Below, piece by piece: positions 9,899 to 18,941 of a DNA stretch of 64,000 nucleotides. The DNA comes from JAZKFT01 sp965246935 (GTDB lineage Bacteria; Bacteroidota; Bacteroidia; Chitinophagales; Chitinophagaceae): positions 62,001 through 126,000 of the forward strand of contig CBDFGC010000014.1 in NCBI GenBank assembly GCA_965246935.1. The letters run 5' to 3'. How positions within the stretch are numbered: the stretch's first letter is position 1; each line of letters starts with the position of its first letter. Below the pieces are notes generated by a model. It was not told the origin of the DNA. It did no database searches and saw only the letters and a program-made list of their open reading frames with translations. The translations under genes and the position numbers were made by a program.

Positions 9899-10918
9899 AT
9901 GAAAAATAAACTGATATTAATTGGATTGTACTGCCTTTTTTCATTTGCAGGATACAGTCAAAAAAAGCCTGCTTATTCCCTTGTACCGGCTAAGCCATCA
10001 CAGGCGCCTGATTATTTTTGCACCTGGAACATACAAGGCTATGTAACCAGTTACACAGGCAGTCCTGCGATGCGGCAAGCAATGACTGAAAAAAATATCT
10101 TTGGCAGTGGTGTGTCTGAGCGCTGGGGAGAAATGTTTTCCAGGTTACACAAAGACCTGTATTTGGTATTGGATGATGATTGGGAAACGCCTCTTAATGG
10201 CGACCGGAGTTATTACGGAAGTTTGATTGTCGATACTGCCCGCTTCCCTTCTGTAAAAGGCATGTCGCCCCAGCAGCGTTTAGGTTTTCTAACAGAAAAA
10301 ACAAAAAGTTTAGGCTGGAAAGGATTAGGGCTTTGGATATGCGCACAGCAGGCACCTATTAATGAAACTACGGATAGCTTAGCTTACTGGACAGAACGCC
10401 TTAAGTGGATGAATAAAGCCGGCATCAGCTATTGGAAGGTAGACTGGGGAAACAAATCGAAAAGTGCGTCATGGAGATCGTGGCTGACAAAATTAGGTAA
10501 GCAAGTGGCCCCTGATCTTATCATTGAGCAGGCCATGACACCATCTGTTATTACAGTAGCAGATGTATACCGTACGTATGATGTCGAGAATGTCATCTCA
10601 GTTCCGCATACCATAGATCGCATAGCTAAACTGCTTTCTTATTTGCCACGAGGTGAGGCTGTAAGTATTATTAACTGCGAAGATGAGCCTTATATAGCTG
10701 CCGGAACCGGCTCGGCAATTGGTATTATGCGGCACCCCGTTAATGGCAGCCTCCCTAATGGTAAACAGGACCATGCATTTCCGCCGGTTGGCCGGGATTT
10801 GAAAAGCCGGCTTGATGAGGAAGTTCGTTGTGTAATGTGGCATAGGATAGCAATGCCATTCGGCATAGATAAAACCAACAATTATATTGATACGCACAGT
10901 TACACGATTATTGGATAA
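9899..10918 (+). CDS. Clan GH-D-like (GH27/GH36-type) glycosidase, N-terminal barrel part of a frameshifted gene
   Basis: A 339-residue product with a Sec signal peptide (MKNKLILIGLYCLFSFAGYSQ). The TIM-barrel-like part shows YLVLDDDWE, KGLGLWICAQ and YWKVDWGNK, the last resembling the clan GH-D nucleophile motif (KVD). The frame stops at TAA 10916-10918, just where the next reading frame begins. The downstream frame, read back through the overlap, gives HDYWIM directly before KNDESY. This strongly suggests that both frames were one gene of about 500 residues and that a one-base indel near 10900 split it. It may be a true mutation or a sequence error. If translated as is, the barrel would lack its beta-sandwich domain. 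Confidence 0.8.
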   Translation: MKNKLILIGLYCLFSFAGYSQKKPAYSLVPAKPSQAPDYFCTWNIQGYVTSYTGSPAMRQAMTEKNIFGSGVSERWGEMFSRLHKDLYLVLDDDWETPLNGDRSYYGSLIVDTARFPSVKGMSPQQRLGFLTEKTKSLGWKGLGLWICAQQAPINETTDSLAYWTERLKWMNKAGISYWKVDWGNKSKSASWRSWLTKLGKQVAPDLIIEQAMTPSVITVADVYRTYDVENVISVPHTIDRIAKLLSYLPRGEAVSIINCEDEPYIAAGTGSAIGIMRHPVNGSLPNGKQDHAFPPVGRDLKSRLDEEVRCVMWHRIAMPFGIDKTNNYIDTHSYTIIG

Positions 10919-11412
10919 TGAAAAACGATGAATCATATGTGAAGGGGCATGGCGAAGGATATATAAATTTATGGCAAGCGCCTGCCGTAATTACCAGGGG
11001 ACTGGAAAAACCAATAGTTACCTTAAAGAAAGGTGATACGCTGATGCCCTATATTCTGGCATCGAGATACCCAAATGGTGCTATCGCAATCGCTTCTATA
11101 GGACGCACAATTGACCGTGGATATCTTACCCCCCGGGCCGATGTGGTGTTAAAAGTTGCCCGTTGTGATAACCCTTTCGGCATATTCGGGTATTACAACA
11201 GCCTTACTTTACAGATTGAGCAGCAAACATCTTTCACCAAAATCTTAGCACAGGATTTAGCCGGAAATACACCTACAGATATTACGCACCAGATTGTGCA
11301 TAAAGGAAATATGTTTACTATCCCCGGAAAGATAATTGACCAGGTGGGGCTGGCTGCTGCAACTAAAGGAGATAAATCGGAACCGGGCATGGTGTTACTT
11401 TTTCAAAAATAA
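10918..11412 (+). CDS. C-terminal beta-sandwich part of the same clan GH-D-like glycosidase, after the frameshift
   Basis: A 164-residue frame beginning with an ATG that overlaps the preceding stop by one base (TAATG). It has no signal peptide and no ribosome-binding site of its own. Its sequence (KGHGEGYINLWQAPAVITRG, PNGAIAIASIGRTIDRGYLTP, FGIFGYYNSLTL, KILAQDLAGNTPTDIT) is the kind of C-terminal beta-sandwich that follows a GH27-like barrel. Without the barrel it would have no catalytic residues. It is best read as the 3' part of a broken gene. Reinitiation at TAATG could produce it as a separate chain, but I consider that less likely. Confidence 0.7.
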   Translation: MKNDESYVKGHGEGYINLWQAPAVITRGLEKPIVTLKKGDTLMPYILASRYPNGAIAIASIGRTIDRGYLTPRADVVLKVARCDNPFGIFGYYNSLTLQIEQQTSFTKILAQDLAGNTPTDITHQIVHKGNMFTIPGKIIDQVGLAAATKGDKSEPGMVLLFQK

Positions 11413-11577
11413 TTAAAAGAATATTTTGGATATCATAGCTTTTATAATTCAAATGCATTGCCTGATACCTGAAGTTAACAACCGTAATTTACCGGTAACG
11501 ACTGTATAAATTTAAGCGGTAAAACCTACTACATATCATAAACCAGTTTAAGCACTATCCATTTATATCAGTAAAAT

Positions 11578-13110
11578 ATGACAATCTTATACCGCAGTCT
11601 GGCAAGGGTATTAATCTTGCTTTTTTCAATTCCCTCTCTATCCTCGGCACAAACTCCTGCCCCCGTTTACAATGTAAAAAATTACGGCGCTAGAGGCGAT
11701 GGAAAAAGCCTGGATACAAAAGCGATTGATAAAGCTATTGATGCGGCTAATGCGGCAGGCGGCGGCACCGTATACTTCCCGGCAGGGAATTACTTATCGG
11801 TAACCATACACTTAAAAAGTAATGTAGCTTTATATATTGATCAGGGAGCAACCATCATTGCAGCAACCACCGGCGAAGGTGTGCAATATGACCTGCCAGA
11901 AAAAAGCGATAACGATCTTTACCAGGATTATGGGCATAGCTATTTTCGTAACAGCCTGATCTATGGTGAAAACCTACATGATATATCCATCATCGGTCCC
12001 GGCAACATTTGGGGTAAGGGTTTAACAAGAGAAGACCTGAAAGAAAAAAATCCGGGCTCAGCCAATAAAGCACTTGCCCTTAAACTTTGCCGCAACGTCA
12101 TATTAAAAGACTTTACCATTGCCTATGGCGGCTGGTTTGGCTTTTTGCTGACGGCTGTTGATAATGCTACCATTGATAATATTGTAATGGACACTAACCG
12201 TGATGGCATTGATCTGGTATCCAGCAAGAACGTACGTATTTCTAATTGTAGCATTAATGCACCTGGTGATGATGCGATTGTATTAAAAAGTGATTTTGCA
12301 CTGAACTATCCACGTGATCTGGAGAATGTAACCATTACTAATTGCCAGGTTTCAGGTTACAACGAAGGAACATTTTTAGATGGAACCTTTAAAAAAGACG
12401 GTAGGAACAACCCAACTGGCCGCATTAAGCTGGGTACCGAATCTAACGGAGGCTTCAAAAATATCACCATTTCTAATTGTGTATTTGACCATTGCCGCGG
12501 CCTGGCCCTTGAAACGGTTGACGGAGCAGCATTGGAAGATATTACCATCACCAATATAACTATGCGTGATGTTACGAATGCTCCACTGTTTATCAGGCTG
12601 GGTGCCCGTCAGAGAGCTCCGGAAGGTTTCCGCTACAGTACACTGCGCCGGATTATCATAAGTAACATTATTGCATATGATGTGACCGGTGAGCAGGGCG
12701 CAATTATCAGCGGAATACCAGGCCATGATATTGAGGATCTGACATTAAATAATATCCATTTTTACTTTAAAGGCGGCGGTACAAAGGAGCAAGCAGTAAG
12801 AGAATTACCGGCTTTAATAGATAGCTATCCTGATCCGAACCGGTTTGGGATAACACCCGCTTATGGCTTTTTTATCCGGAATGTTAAGGATTTGAAAATG
12901 AGCGATGTGGAAGTTAGCTATATAAAAGAAGACCAGCGGCCGGCCTTTATTTTAAACCATGTAGATGGTGCAGATTTTCAACACGTCCGGGCACAGAAAG
13001 CGGAAGGTTCGCCGATGTTTATGTTGAATACGGTAAAAAACTTTAATCTGTTTAACAGCGATCAGCTTCCAAATACCAAATTAGCGGATGTAGATAAAAA
13101 GCAGTTATAA
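11578..13110 (+). CDS. GH28 family polygalacturonase-like pectinase
   Basis: A 510-residue secreted protein with a Sec signal peptide ending near SLSSAQ. The N-terminal YNVKNYGARGDGKSLDTKAI segment and long runs of beta-helix rungs (NVTITNCQVSGY, NITISNCVFDHC) are typical of GH28. Catalytic-region motifs are DTNRDGID and APGDDAIVLKS (acidic residues present) and GRIKLGTESNGG, where the RIK is kept but the usual GHG is replaced. It therefore belongs to a divergent exo-type or rhamnogalacturonan-active subgroup. The reaction would be hydrolysis of uronic-acid linkages in pectin. It lies 165 bases downstream of the broken GH-D gene. Its 3' end is mirrored by a relic at about 15826-15964. Confidence 0.93.
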   Translation: MTILYRSLARVLILLFSIPSLSSAQTPAPVYNVKNYGARGDGKSLDTKAIDKAIDAANAAGGGTVYFPAGNYLSVTIHLKSNVALYIDQGATIIAATTGEGVQYDLPEKSDNDLYQDYGHSYFRNSLIYGENLHDISIIGPGNIWGKGLTREDLKEKNPGSANKALALKLCRNVILKDFTIAYGGWFGFLLTAVDNATIDNIVMDTNRDGIDLVSSKNVRISNCSINAPGDDAIVLKSDFALNYPRDLENVTITNCQVSGYNEGTFLDGTFKKDGRNNPTGRIKLGTESNGGFKNITISNCVFDHCRGLALETVDGAALEDITITNITMRDVTNAPLFIRLGARQRAPEGFRYSTLRRIIISNIIAYDVTGEQGAIISGIPGHDIEDLTLNNIHFYFKGGGTKEQAVRELPALIDSYPDPNRFGITPAYGFFIRNVKDLKMSDVEVSYIKEDQRPAFILNHVDGADFQHVRAQKAEGSPMFMLNTVKNFNLFNSDQLPNTKLADVDKKQL

Positions 13111-13177
13111 AATGGTGAATAAAGGATTATTGCTGTTGTAATAAATGTTCTCTTAAATACTATTGCATATTTGATAT

Positions 13178-13309
13178 ATGAATGCACTATCAAATAGGTT
13201 GGCGAGGAAACCGTCGGTAGTCTATATTCCGGAAACGAATGGCAAATTGCCTGAAGACATAGAAAAAACTGGCGCAACGGTGTTAGCACGGAAGATTTTT
13301 AATATTTAA
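13178..13309 (+). pseudogene. Small 43-codon frame, possible 3' relic of a deleted gene
   Basis: An ATG frame of 43 codons (NRLARKPSVVYIPETNGK, then PEDIEKTGATVLARKIFNI) with protein-like composition lies between the GH28 and GH32-like genes. It has no obvious ribosome-binding site and no family I recognise. It ends one codon short of the region encoding the next gene's signal peptide and shares its frame. A leftover of a deleted PUL gene is my best guess. Confidence 0.25.
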
Positions 13310-13318
13310 ATTTCGAAT

Positions 13319-14803
13319 ATAAAAAAATATTTATTACTACTTCTATTTCTATCGACTGGCTCTTGCCTTAAAGCCCAGCTTGGGGTTAGGTATGATCCTG
13401 CCATTCAAAACACTACAAACCTGCAATACCGGCGTCCTAAAGGAAACTTATTTGTTGGCGATTGTATGCCTTTTTTCAGGAATGGCGTTTTCTCTTTTTA
13501 CTGGCTGCTTGATTCAGCTCACCATGCGAGCCTTGGCGGTTTAGGCGGGCACCAATGGGTTTTAAGCACTACCACCGACCTGAAAACCTGGAAACAGGAA
13601 CCCATCGTTTTGGGCATTGATGAAGAATGGGAAAAATCTATCTGTACGGGCTCTATCGTTTACCATCAAAACAAATACTATGCTTTTTACGCCACCAGGT
13701 TTATTAATAGCGAAGGCAAGGTAAACGAACAGTTGAGTTATGCTATCAGTCCCGACGGGATTCATTTTGATAAGCAGAAACCTAATCCTTTTTATACTTC
13801 TGCACCGGGCTATAGTAAACGTGATTTTAGAGATCCCAAGGTATTTGTGAATGAAAAAACCGGCGAGTTTCATCTATTTGTATCCAGCTCTCAGGAGAAT
13901 CCGGTATTAAAACATGCAAGCGGCTGCCTGGTACATCTTACCTCAAAGGATTTGAAAAACTGGATGGTACAGAAGCCGATATTAACCGGACAATCATCTG
14001 TACCCGAGTGTCCGGATTACTTTTTTTGGAATGGCTGGTACTACCTGGTTTATAGCGACTACAGCGATACTTATTACGTGCAATCCAGAAGCCCATACGG
14101 GCCATGGCAGGAACCTAAATACCAGGCTTTAAACGAATCATGGGCCAATGTGGTTAAAACTGCCGAATTTAAAAATGGCAGGCGTATAGCTGCGGCCTGG
14201 GTTCCGAGCCGCAACGAAAATAAGGATAACGGAGGAGAACGATTTGGAGGTAACGCCATATTCCGTGAAGTCACCCAGCAGGCAGACGGTACGTTGGATA
14301 CCAGGTTTCCTGAAGAGATGATACCGGAATCTGGCGCTGCTATGAATTTGCCTGTAAAAACCGACTTGGACAGCAAACTTGATAGAACGGGTGTTTTATC
14401 AGTTAACGCACCCAATGGCGCTGGCGCTGCGCATGTTGAAGGTGTACCTTTAAAATGCAGGGTTACTATGGAGATTGAACCTGTAGGATCAACTGAAGAA
14501 TATGGCTTATATGTAAGATCAGATCAGCAGGCTGACCACGGCTACAGGCTTAATTTTTCTGCCAACACTAAAACGGTATGGCTTGGTAATACAATGATAA
14601 GAGCAGTAGATGGATTAGATAAGCCTTTAAAAATTGATATGATACTGGATGCTGACATCATTGACGTGTCTATAGCTGGCAAGCGTTGCATTGTAAACCG
14701 TATGCCAGAACAAAAAGGCGACTACTTGTGGTTTTACGCAAAGCATGGCAACGTAAAGTTCAAATCAATTAAGATAAACCCGCTTACAGACGAAACAAAT
14801 TAA
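13319..14803 (+). CDS. GH32-like (clan GH-J) beta-fructosidase-type secreted hydrolase with ATA in place of its start codon
   Basis: The five-bladed propeller motifs of clan GH-J are visible: RDFRDPKVF (RDP) and VPECPDYFFWNGWYYLVYS (ECxD). There is a weak first motif around VGDCMPFFRNGVF in place of WMNDPNG. A C-terminal sandwich domain follows (residues about 330-490). The first ATG (13466) lies inside the first propeller motif. In-frame codons upstream of it encode a textbook signal peptide (IKKYLLLLLFLSTGSCLKAQ) that begins with ATA at 13319, followed by AAAAAATAT, where ATG is expected. No ATG, GTG or TTG lies in this extension. The gene may be silenced, use ATA or ATT poorly, or carry a sequence error. 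Fructan activity is inferred from the family only. Confidence 0.78.
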   Translation: MKKYLLLLLFLSTGSCLKAQLGVRYDPAIQNTTNLQYRRPKGNLFVGDCMPFFRNGVFSFYWLLDSAHHASLGGLGGHQWVLSTTTDLKTWKQEPIVLGIDEEWEKSICTGSIVYHQNKYYAFYATRFINSEGKVNEQLSYAISPDGIHFDKQKPNPFYTSAPGYSKRDFRDPKVFVNEKTGEFHLFVSSSQENPVLKHASGCLVHLTSKDLKNWMVQKPILTGQSSVPECPDYFFWNGWYYLVYSDYSDTYYVQSRSPYGPWQEPKYQALNESWANVVKTAEFKNGRRIAAAWVPSRNENKDNGGERFGGNAIFREVTQQADGTLDTRFPEEMIPESGAAMNLPVKTDLDSKLDRTGVLSVNAPNGAGAAHVEGVPLKCRVTMEIEPVGSTEEYGLYVRSDQQADHGYRLNFSANTKTVWLGNTMIRAVDGLDKPLKIDMILDADIIDVSIAGKRCIVNRMPEQKGDYLWFYAKHGNVKFKSIKINPLTDETN

Positions 14804-14889
14804 TTATGCTATTAAGTTTTGATATTAGCCCTCTTGCATAAGTCGCAGAAAAAGTATGTGACTGAGTCAGGATGTAGGATCTTTGTGAG

Positions 14890-15339
14890 ATGTTTTGGCA
14901 AGATATCAAAGATAGGGAAACAGCCTCCTTCAAACGGCTGACGGGTGTTAGCAAGAAGACTTTCCGTTTGATGGTAAGAGCAGTAGTGAGATTTGATGAG
15001 AAAATCATAAAGAAAAAAGGAAACCAGCGCAGCCGCCCTTTTACATTAAGCGTGCCAGATCAGGTGCTGCTTACGCTGATGTACTACCGGGAGTACCGTA
15101 CACAGTTCCACATCGGCGGTACCTATGGCATGAGTGAATCAGCAGTATGCAGGATGATACAGCGTATAGAGGGAGTTTTAGAGAAAATAAAGGAGTTTAA
15201 GTTGCCGGGCAAGAAAAAGCTGAGTGGGGTGAGCCAACAGGTGACGGCCATTTTGATAGATGCTACTGAAATGGCGGTAGAACGTCCAAAAAAAACCAAA
15301 AGCAGTATTATTCAGGTAAGAAAAAGAAGCATACGCTGA
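14890..15339 (+). CDS. IS5-like transposase, first frame (N-terminal part with HTH)
   Basis: A 149-codon frame with an N-terminal helix-turn-helix-like segment (TYGMSESAVCRMIQRIE, residues about 77-93) and the first catalytic aspartate region (LIDATEMAVERP, residues about 121-132). After that it runs into out-of-frame sequence and stops. The A-run at 15288-15295 (CCAAAAAAAACC) includes a slippery A-AAA-AAA in this frame. A -1 shift there continues into KKNQKQYYSGKKKKHTLK, the expected DDE domain. Programmed frameshifting is known in several IS families. A homopolymer error is the alternative. Confidence 0.85.
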   Translation: MFWQDIKDRETASFKRLTGVSKKTFRLMVRAVVRFDEKIIKKKGNQRSRPFTLSVPDQVLLTLMYYREYRTQFHIGGTYGMSESAVCRMIQRIEGVLEKIKEFKLPGKKKLSGVSQQVTAILIDATEMAVERPKKTKSSIIQVRKRSIR

Positions 15340-15347
15340 AGGTTCAG

Positions 15348-15725
15348 TTGGTCGTATCTAAGAAAACAAAGCGCATTATCTGTACACACCACGACAAAGG
15401 GAAAGTGCATGATTTCAAAGTGTTTAAGAAGAGCAAGCTTTCCATTCATAAAAAGACGAAAGCCACGTTAGATTTAGGCTATCAGGGCATCGAAAAGCTA
15501 CATGCCAATAGCAGCTTACCAAAGAAAGGCAGTAAGCATAAGCCGCTTACCGACAAAGATAAGGCAGCCAACAAAAAGTTATCAAAAGAAAGAGTAGCAG
15601 TAGAGCACGTCATCGGCAGGATCAAAGTTTTCAGGATCATGACAGAGCGTTACCGCAACAGAAGGCAAAAGCACACCATGAGAGTCAAACTTATATGTGG
15701 TATTTATAATTTCGAATTAACTTGA
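15348..15725 (+). CDS. IS5-like transposase, second frame (DDE C-terminal part)
   Basis: A 125-codon frame starting formally at TTG. It most likely is expressed only by -1 frameshift from the upstream frame at the A-run 15288-15295. It contains CTHHDKGKVHDFKVF (second acidic region), LDLGYQG and the C-terminal KERVAVEHVIGRIKVFRIM (E of DDE with the Y-(2)-R-(3)-E,K-like arrangement). Together the two frames give a transposase of about 280 residues, a normal length for this group. Confidence 0.82.
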   Translation: MVVSKKTKRIICTHHDKGKVHDFKVFKKSKLSIHKKTKATLDLGYQGIEKLHANSSLPKKGSKHKPLTDKDKAANKKLSKERVAVEHVIGRIKVFRIMTERYRNRRQKHTMRVKLICGIYNFELT

Positions 15726-15825
15726 CCACTTATGCAAGAGCTCTATTGGCGGTATTAGACGTGCCGTGGTTTCAGGTAGACAGACAGAAAGTAATTCTAT
15801 TGAAATTGCAGTGGAGATTTCCAGC

Positions 15826-15964
15826 ACATACGTGTCAAAAAAACAGCAGGTTCTCAAATGTCCCAACATAACCAGGTAAAAACTTTAAGCTGCTTAACAG
15901 CGATCAGCTTCCAAATACTAAATTATCTGATTTTGATAAAAAGCAATTGGGAATTGCTTACTGA
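15826..15964 (+). pseudogene. 3' relic of a further GH28 gene
   Basis: Bases 15870-15950 closely match the 3' end of the intact GH28 gene (13033-13110): both contain AACAGCGATCAGCTTCCAAA followed by a segment encoding NTKL and DKKQL. Relative to that gene one A is missing in the AAAAAA run (15874-15880), breaking the frame. The similarity fades upstream of about 15826. The relic begins soon after the IS5-like element, so a second GH28 copy appears to have been mostly deleted. Confidence 0.75.
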
Positions 15965-16110
15965 GGTAATGTTAAACGGATTTTTTATCCGGGTTTTCAG
16001 ACAAGTGTCAAGCTTTCGGTTTGTGATTAAGTTTTTCAGCTCATGAAAATAGGTTTACTATTAATCCCATGGGTATTTAGAAACGATTTTCCACGCTAAC
16101 TTATGTTGAT

Positions 16111-18828
16111 ATGAAGAATTTCTTTTTACTGTTTTCACTCCTACTTACATCTTTTTTCGGCCATGCCCAGAAGAAGGGTTCCATGACGTTTGGATCCTTT
16201 CCGCTTGTGGTTGCCGAACAGAACTCGCTGATGGCAAAATGGGAAAAGAAACCCGTGCTTAATTCGCAATTGATTGACGATATGGAGCACGATGGCAGGT
16301 GGAAGGTTACCAGCATAGGCGAAATGAGTTATACGCAGGATCGGGCAAAGGATGGTCAACGGTCGCTTCGATTCCGTACTTCCATTCGTGACACGGCTTA
16401 TTTAGCACTGGCCGGGAATCACAGCAAATTGAACTCACAAACGTTTAACATCAACGGTCAGGCTGGTGCCTCATCGGTACAATTACATTTTGATATGCCT
16501 CAGGATTGGTCAAAGTTTAACCGGATATCTTTTTGGGTGTACGTACATTCGACATCGTTACCTCGTCATAACATCAACCTGGGCATCAATAATGAAGGAA
16601 CGGTTTCAAATGCTTTAAGCTCTGCACGGACCCATTATGCCAATGATCTTAAACCAGGTCAGTGGAACCATGTTCTTTTTGAGATACCCCATTTGCCGCG
16701 TAATAAAGTAACCATGTTTAGTTTAACACGAGAGCTAACCGGTAACAATCCTGGAGAAGAAGACATGGTTACCTACGACATAGACCGCCTGGAACTACAG
16801 CGGGTTGTGACCGATCAGTTTGAAGGATGGACCGTTGCGCCGGAAAAGCTTTCTTTCAGTCATGTAGGCTATCGGCCACTGGATTCTAAAATTGCTATGG
16901 TGGGCAGTGGAGCCGGCAATAAATTTCAACTGATTAATCAACAAGGCTGTATTGTTTTTTCGGGCAATGTTGCAGTGGTTGAAAATAAGAATGGTGTATT
17001 TCATCAATTAAACTTTTCTAATTTCCGTACAGCGGGTATTTACCGTATTCGCTGTGATTCGCTCGAATCTAATCCGTTTCCAATAAAACAAACTATATGG
17101 CTACAGCCTGTTTTTAAAGCATTAAACTTTTATTATTGCCAGCGTTGCGGTTATGATGTGCCTGGGGTACATAAGGCTTGCCATATGGATTGGCAGGGAT
17201 TTAGGGGCGATGTAAAAAAAGTCGTTAATGGCGGCTGGCATGATGCCGGAGATCTTTCGCAAGGTATCTGGCGCACATCAATGGCCACCTATGCTATGCT
17301 GAATAATTTGGATGCATTGCAGCAGCAGAAAGATGCTACAGAAGTAACCAATAGAATGCGTTCTGAAATTGCATGGGGGCTGGAATACCTTCTTAAAACC
17401 CGGTTTGGCGATGGCTTTCATATACACTGGTGCAGGATGCGCATGTTTACCGACAATAAGATTGGTACTGTTGATGATGTCCTGGTTCCTGCGGAGAACA
17501 TACCCTGGGAAAATTTCCTGGCAGCCGCTGTGGAAAGTAAAGCAGCCATATTGCTGGCAAAATCCAATCCTGAACTTGCGAACAAGGTACGTATGGCAGC
17601 AATTGATGATTGGCAGGCTGGTGTAGCTTCCCGTAATGCCTGGGATCAGGCTTCAACAGAGGAAGCATCATGGGGAGCAACATCATCATTGCTACTTACT
17701 AAAATGACAGGCGATATGAAATACCAAAAACAAGCGGTCGTTTTCGGAAATCTGTTGATGCAGTGCCAGGAACAGCATTTTGTACAAGGCATTCCAATCA
17801 CGGGTTATTTCTACACCAATAGCACCCGGCAGCGGGTTATACACAACAAGCACACCGCATTCGAAGAAGCCCCAATGATTGCATTGGCCATGTTATGCAA
17901 GGAATTGCCGAAAAATGAAAATTGGATAAACTGGTACAGTTCGGCGGTATTATACAGTGAGTTCTTTATGAAGCGGGGCAGTCAGATAGCAGCACCATAT
18001 AACCTGTTGCCAAATTCGGTGTGGACAAAAACCGAAATCATGAACGAAAAAGATGATGAAACCCGCACCATCAGTATGCAACAATTTAATGATGGTACCC
18101 CGTTGAACGCAGCGTATGTGCTACGCACTTTCCCTATCTGGAGCGATGCCACATTTCACGGCAATACCAATGTTCAGCTATCCGGCACCTGGGCGTTAGC
18201 CGAGGCCGCCAGATTACGTAATGATCCCGAAGGGTTAAAATTGGTAGCTAAACAACTGGAGTGGGTACTTGGGGCAAATCCGTTTGGGCAAAGCCTGATG
18301 TATGGTGTTGGCTATGATTTTGCACCCCAGTTTGCTTATTGTGTAAAAGATGAAGTTGGTTCATTACCTGTTGGGATGGATTGCCGGTCAGGCGATCAAC
18401 CTTATTGGCCAGCCACTAACAGCGCTACGTACAAGGAAATGTGGATGGAACCGGTAAGCAGGTTTCTGGGAGCGGTATCTGCCTATAACTCGCAAAATCA
18501 ATTAAGCGTTCTACAACAGGCCGTAGGTAAAAAATTAGAAATACATACCGAAACCACTCAATCTGATGAGGGAACTGTGTCCGTTACAATTACCCTGACA
18601 GGAACTGGTAAACATGAAATTGAAATAAAAGCTTTTAATGCAAAAACAGATTTTGGCAGTAAACAGATTAACCTTTCGGCTAATAAAACAAAAAAAATAC
18701 AGTTAGAACTAACTGTTGCCGATAAAAGCATGCCTTATGTAGCCGTAATTTCTACTGATAAAAATCCCGGTTTACGCAAAGAAATTGTTGGATCGTATGT
18801 AAGCGCAGCAGTATTATCTAGGAAATAA
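16111..18828 (+). CDS. GH9 family glycoside hydrolase with N-terminal carbohydrate-binding-like and Ig-like domains
   Basis: A 905-residue secreted protein with a Sec signal peptide (FFLLFSLLLTSFFGHAQ). Domains in order: a beta-sandwich of CBM type (residues about 50-235), an Ig-like cellulase N-terminal domain (SFSHVGYRPLDSKIAMV, about 248-330), and a six-hairpin GH9 catalytic domain. The domain shows VNGGWHDAGDLSQG (residue about 371, catalytic Asp pair as in GGWYDAGD), WVLGANPFGQSLMYGVG and a late acidic motif (ATYKEMWMEP). An extra beta domain ends the chain. GH9 enzymes are mostly endoglucanases, but PUL members can act on other beta-glycans. It follows the GH28 relic and probably begins its own transcript. 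Confidence 0.9.
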   Translation: MKNFFLLFSLLLTSFFGHAQKKGSMTFGSFPLVVAEQNSLMAKWEKKPVLNSQLIDDMEHDGRWKVTSIGEMSYTQDRAKDGQRSLRFRTSIRDTAYLALAGNHSKLNSQTFNINGQAGASSVQLHFDMPQDWSKFNRISFWVYVHSTSLPRHNINLGINNEGTVSNALSSARTHYANDLKPGQWNHVLFEIPHLPRNKVTMFSLTRELTGNNPGEEDMVTYDIDRLELQRVVTDQFEGWTVAPEKLSFSHVGYRPLDSKIAMVGSGAGNKFQLINQQGCIVFSGNVAVVENKNGVFHQLNFSNFRTAGIYRIRCDSLESNPFPIKQTIWLQPVFKALNFYYCQRCGYDVPGVHKACHMDWQGFRGDVKKVVNGGWHDAGDLSQGIWRTSMATYAMLNNLDALQQQKDATEVTNRMRSEIAWGLEYLLKTRFGDGFHIHWCRMRMFTDNKIGTVDDVLVPAENIPWENFLAAAVESKAAILLAKSNPELANKVRMAAIDDWQAGVASRNAWDQASTEEASWGATSSLLLTKMTGDMKYQKQAVVFGNLLMQCQEQHFVQGIPITGYFYTNSTRQRVIHNKHTAFEEAPMIALAMLCKELPKNENWINWYSSAVLYSEFFMKRGSQIAAPYNLLPNSVWTKTEIMNEKDDETRTISMQQFNDGTPLNAAYVLRTFPIWSDATFHGNTNVQLSGTWALAEAARLRNDPEGLKLVAKQLEWVLGANPFGQSLMYGVGYDFAPQFAYCVKDEVGSLPVGMDCRSGDQPYWPATNSATYKEMWMEPVSRFLGAVSAYNSQNQLSVLQQAVGKKLEIHTETTQSDEGTVSVTITLTGTGKHEIEIKAFNAKTDFGSKQINLSANKTKKIQLELTVADKSMPYVAVISTDKNPGLRKEIVGSYVSAAVLSRK

Positions 18829-18941
18829 AAACAGGTAAAAAATCAGTTACTAGTCTACTATAAATGATAGTAATAATGACAAACAGCAGGATGTAACCCT
18901 TAAAAAATTACTTAATGTGTTTAAAAATTAATTTACTGATT

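Larger units (their letters stand above)
14831..15740 (+). mobile_element. IS5-family-like insertion sequence, about 910 bp
   Basis: Inverted ends CTCTTGCATAAGT (14831-14843) and ACTTATGCAAGAG (15728-15740) match over 13 bases and bracket a two-frame DDE transposase. No clear target duplication can be seen. On the right it abuts the 3' relic of a GH28 gene, so its arrival probably went with a deletion of part of the PUL. Confidence 0.88.

Noticed and set aside
14826..14834. A target duplication for the IS5-like element
   Set aside because: Flanking bases (GCC on the left, CTC on the right) do not match, so no duplication is claimed.
15858..16046. A 62-codon frame after the IS5-like element
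   Set aside because: It reads the GH28 relic in a wrong frame; the nucleotide match to the GH28 3' end explains the sequence better.
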